Shown here: positions 5,867-7,262 of the stretch, one piece after another
Numbering within the stretch: position 1 is the stretch's first letter
Layout of the letters: the number at the start of each line of letters is the position of its first letter
NCBI GenBank assembly: GCA_947467405.1
Contig: CANIIN010000125.1
Span: 1 to 7,262, forward strand
Reading direction: 5' to 3'
DNA: 7,262 nt
From: Betaproteobacteria bacterium
GTDB lineage: Bacteria; Pseudomonadota; Gammaproteobacteria; Burkholderiales; SG8-39
Notes under the pieces: model-generated
The model's database searches: none
Told to the model about the DNA's origin: nothing
What the model saw: the letters and a program-made list of their open reading frames with translations, nothing else
Made by a program: the position numbers and the translations under genes

Positions 5867-6356
5867 AATGTGGCGCAAAATCCAGTGCCGCAGGCGATAT
5901 CAACACGCCGAACTGCTCGCACCAGATCACCACGCTGCCGAATTTCGTGATGTCCACGCCGACCGGTACCGAATAATTCTGACTGCCGCGAAAGGCGCGC
6001 AGGCGGCCCAGGTCGACGAACGCGGATTTCGGCACATCGGTATCCGGCGTCACTGTCTTGTCGGGGACCAGATAGACGTGGTATTTCGGGCCGGGGGCGA
6101 CGACGAAATCATTCTCCATGCGCACCAGGTCGCGGTACGCCGACACGCCGCCGGTGCCGTGATGGATCGGGTCGGCGGGATTGGCGTGGATGAACTTCCC
6201 TGTGGCAACCACAGTGCGTGCGGCGGCATTCTCCAGTGGCTCACTGGCGACGATGTCATCCAGAAAAAGATAGGGATAGACGAATATCCCCAGCGCGAAC
6301 CCGGCGGCAACGCCGAGCAGGGCGCCGGTCATGAAGACAAGCAGTGATCGTTTCAT
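5865..6356 (-). CDS. Membrane-anchored DM13-domain protein
   Basis: A 163-residue protein with a short basic start (MKR) and one hydrophobic segment (about residues 5-27), then a DM13 domain from about 50 to 157 on the periplasmic side. Domain landmarks are the GKFIHA start (53-58), HHGTGG (65-70), VRMENDFVVAPGPKYHVYL (78-96), LGRLRAFRGSQNYSVP (116-131) and the SVVIWCEQFGVL end (141-152), with the near-invariant cysteine C146. DM13 domains have been predicted to have a redox or electron-transfer role through that cysteine, but the biochemistry is thin. The ATG at 6356 is chosen because MKR plus the hydrophobic stretch begins there; the upstream open frame runs antisense-like through the hydrolase gene and has no such features. 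The ribosome site is weak. It lies 29 bp after the hydrolase gene, so the two are probably co-transcribed. Confidence 0.85.
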   Translation of the reverse strand: MKRSLLVFMTGALLGVAAGFALGIFVYPYLFLDDIVASEPLENAAARTVVATGKFIHANPADPIHHGTGGVSAYRDLVRMENDFVVAPGPKYHVYLVPDKTVTPDTDVPKSAFVDLGRLRAFRGSQNYSVPVGVDITKFGSVVIWCEQFGVLISPAALDFAPH

Positions 6357-6366
6357 CCGGATCAGT

Positions 6367-6382
6367 CGGGCGGCGGCGCCCG
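6367..6382. other. GC hairpin in the hydrolase-DM13 spacer
   Basis: CGGGCG-GCGG-CGCCCG makes a perfect 6-bp stem with a 4-base loop and fills half of the 29-bp gap between the hydrolase stop (6386-6388) and the DM13 start (6356). It has no T-run. It may protect or separate the two messages, or hinder initiation at the DM13 start, which already lacks a good Shine-Dalgarno. Confidence 0.4.
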
Positions 6383-6385
6383 TCC

Positions 6386-7262
6386 TTACAGCAGCCCTTC
6401 TTCCGCCCGCCTGCGTGCCGCAGCGACATAGGCCTCGGCATCCTCCGCGAGCAGCAGCCTGTCCCTCACCAGTCTGTCCGTCACACGCTGCACCTTGCGT
6501 ACATAGCCATCCGCGGTCGGGTAGCGCTCCTTGAGTGAGCGACGCGGATCGCCACTGGCCTTGCGCTCGGCCCGTGTCTTGGCAAACGGCGACCAGCTGC
6601 CGTCGCGGTCGCCCAGCTCGCCGGCCACCCAGGGTTCGGCGAACACATTCCAGCCGGTGTAGGTCGCCAGCGGCACCGCGATGTCGGGTAGGCGTATGCC
6701 GGCGACTTCGTTGCCGTCTGCATCCACCTTGCTCACCAGCGTGCGGCAAGCCCTGGTGAGATCCGGCGCCGGATGCACCCAGTCGCCGAAGGGTGCAATC
6801 GCATTCGTCTTGGTTGTGACGGTCATGCCGGGAATGTCCGGAAAGCCCGTCGCATCGGCGGGCACGGCCGTGCCATCGCGGATGCGCGGCACGCGGCTAG
6901 CGGGCGGCGGTTTGCCGTCATGGACCCATTCATCGAGTGCCACCACCAGCGCGCGCAGCACCGCCGAGGGATTGTGCGGATTGTTCGGGTTCGCGCAATT
7001 GCCGTGTTCGGTGGTCGATGCGGCGGAACCGCCATGCTGGGTGCCGGCGATCAGGTAGGCGCGCGCACCGGGCGGCAGGCGTACATCGCGCGTGGCCAGC
7101 GGATCGGTGGTCAGCAGGGAGGCGCCTTTCTGCCAGTACTCGGTGGAGGTGTTCGTCTCGATCAGCAGCGGATCGAAACCGTCGCGGCGCAGGAGGGATG
7201 CAGTCCTGCCGCTGTAGGGGTCTTTCATGCGCGTGGCGGAGAACGGGAATTCGTTCTCCGGC
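6386..7262 (-). CDS. Alpha/beta hydrolase domain protein, PF20091 (Abhydrolase_10) type, 5' end off the window
   Basis: The C-terminal 291 residues of a larger protein: the reading frame stays open to the right edge, so the start is outside and the ATG at 7228 is internal. Counted from that Met, the visible part has DPLLIETNTSTEYWQKGASLL (19-39), the YLIAGTQHGGS stretch (58-68) whose H65 is the likely catalytic histidine, ALDEWVHDGKPPPASRVPRI (95-114), and a C-terminal region SWSPFAKTRAERKASGDPR (221-239) to LKERYPTADGYV (242-253). These are patterns I associate with the PF20091 family of large bacterial alpha/beta hydrolases, whose substrates are mostly undefined. The nucleophile elbow lies in the missing part, so catalytic competence cannot be judged. 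The end is rich in charged helices (RRRAEEGLL). It is followed 29 bp later by the DM13 gene. Confidence 0.82.
   Translation of the reverse strand, partial: PENEFPFSATRMKDPYSGRTASLLRRDGFDPLLIETNTSTEYWQKGASLLTTDPLATRDVRLPPGARAYLIAGTQHGGSAASTTEHGNCANPNNPHNPSAVLRALVVALDEWVHDGKPPPASRVPRIRDGTAVPADATGFPDIPGMTVTTKTNAIAPFGDWVHPAPDLTRACRTLVSKVDADGNEVAGIRLPDIAVPLATYTGWNVFAEPWVAGELGDRDGSWSPFAKTRAERKASGDPRRSLKERYPTADGYVRKVQRVTDRLVRDRLLLAEDAEAYVAAARRRAEEGLL

Noticed and set aside
6357..6749. N-terminal extension of the DM13 frame into the hydrolase gene, giving a 294-residue protein
   Set aside because: The extra part is an out-of-frame reading of the hydrolase gene and lacks domain features; the signal-anchor start at 6356 explains the protein.

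Overview
The window is GC-rich, densely coding DNA from a Gram-negative bacterium. An outer-membrane phospholipase A with a signal peptide implies an outer membrane. The gene content (form II CoxL-type hydroxylase, XdhC/MocA pair, OMPLA, a PF20091-type hydrolase) fits a gamma- or betaproteobacterium, but the sequence does not fix the genus. There are no rRNA or tRNA genes, no recognisable transposase or phage genes, and no CRISPR array.

Left part (1-4464): a molybdenum-hydroxylase locus around a 474-bp divergent intergenic region. Leftward runs a complete large, molybdopterin-binding subunit of the xanthine dehydrogenase/CO dehydrogenase family (41-2380). Its AYRGAGR loop marks it as form II rather than genuine form I CoxL. 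No FeS or FAD subunit is visible; they may lie beyond the left edge. Rightward runs a two-gene unit, xdhC-like (2855-3862) then mocA-like (3895-4464). These would supply cytidylated, probably sulfurated molybdenum cofactor to the divergent enzyme. A 22-bp tandem repeat sits exactly across the stop codon of the large-subunit gene.

Middle (4465-5841): a 225-bp gap contains an 84-bp island of about 18% G+C with a perfect 16-bp palindrome, then a REP-like GC hairpin, then the promoter region of a pldA-type phospholipase with the complete His-Ser-Asn triad and an extra N-terminal periplasmic region of roughly 100 residues.

Right part (5865-7262): two leftward genes, convergent with pldA. A PF20091-type alpha/beta hydrolase, truncated at the right edge, is followed 29 bp later by a small membrane-anchored DM13-domain protein. 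They look co-transcribed, with a GC hairpin in the spacer.

The large ORFs antisense to the hydroxylase and pldA genes are GC-driven shadows. I found no clear evidence of a wholly new system. The points most worth a second look are the stop-codon tandem repeat, the clustered TGGTCAA half-sites at the hydroxylase promoter, the AT-rich palindrome island, and the hydrolase-DM13 pairing.
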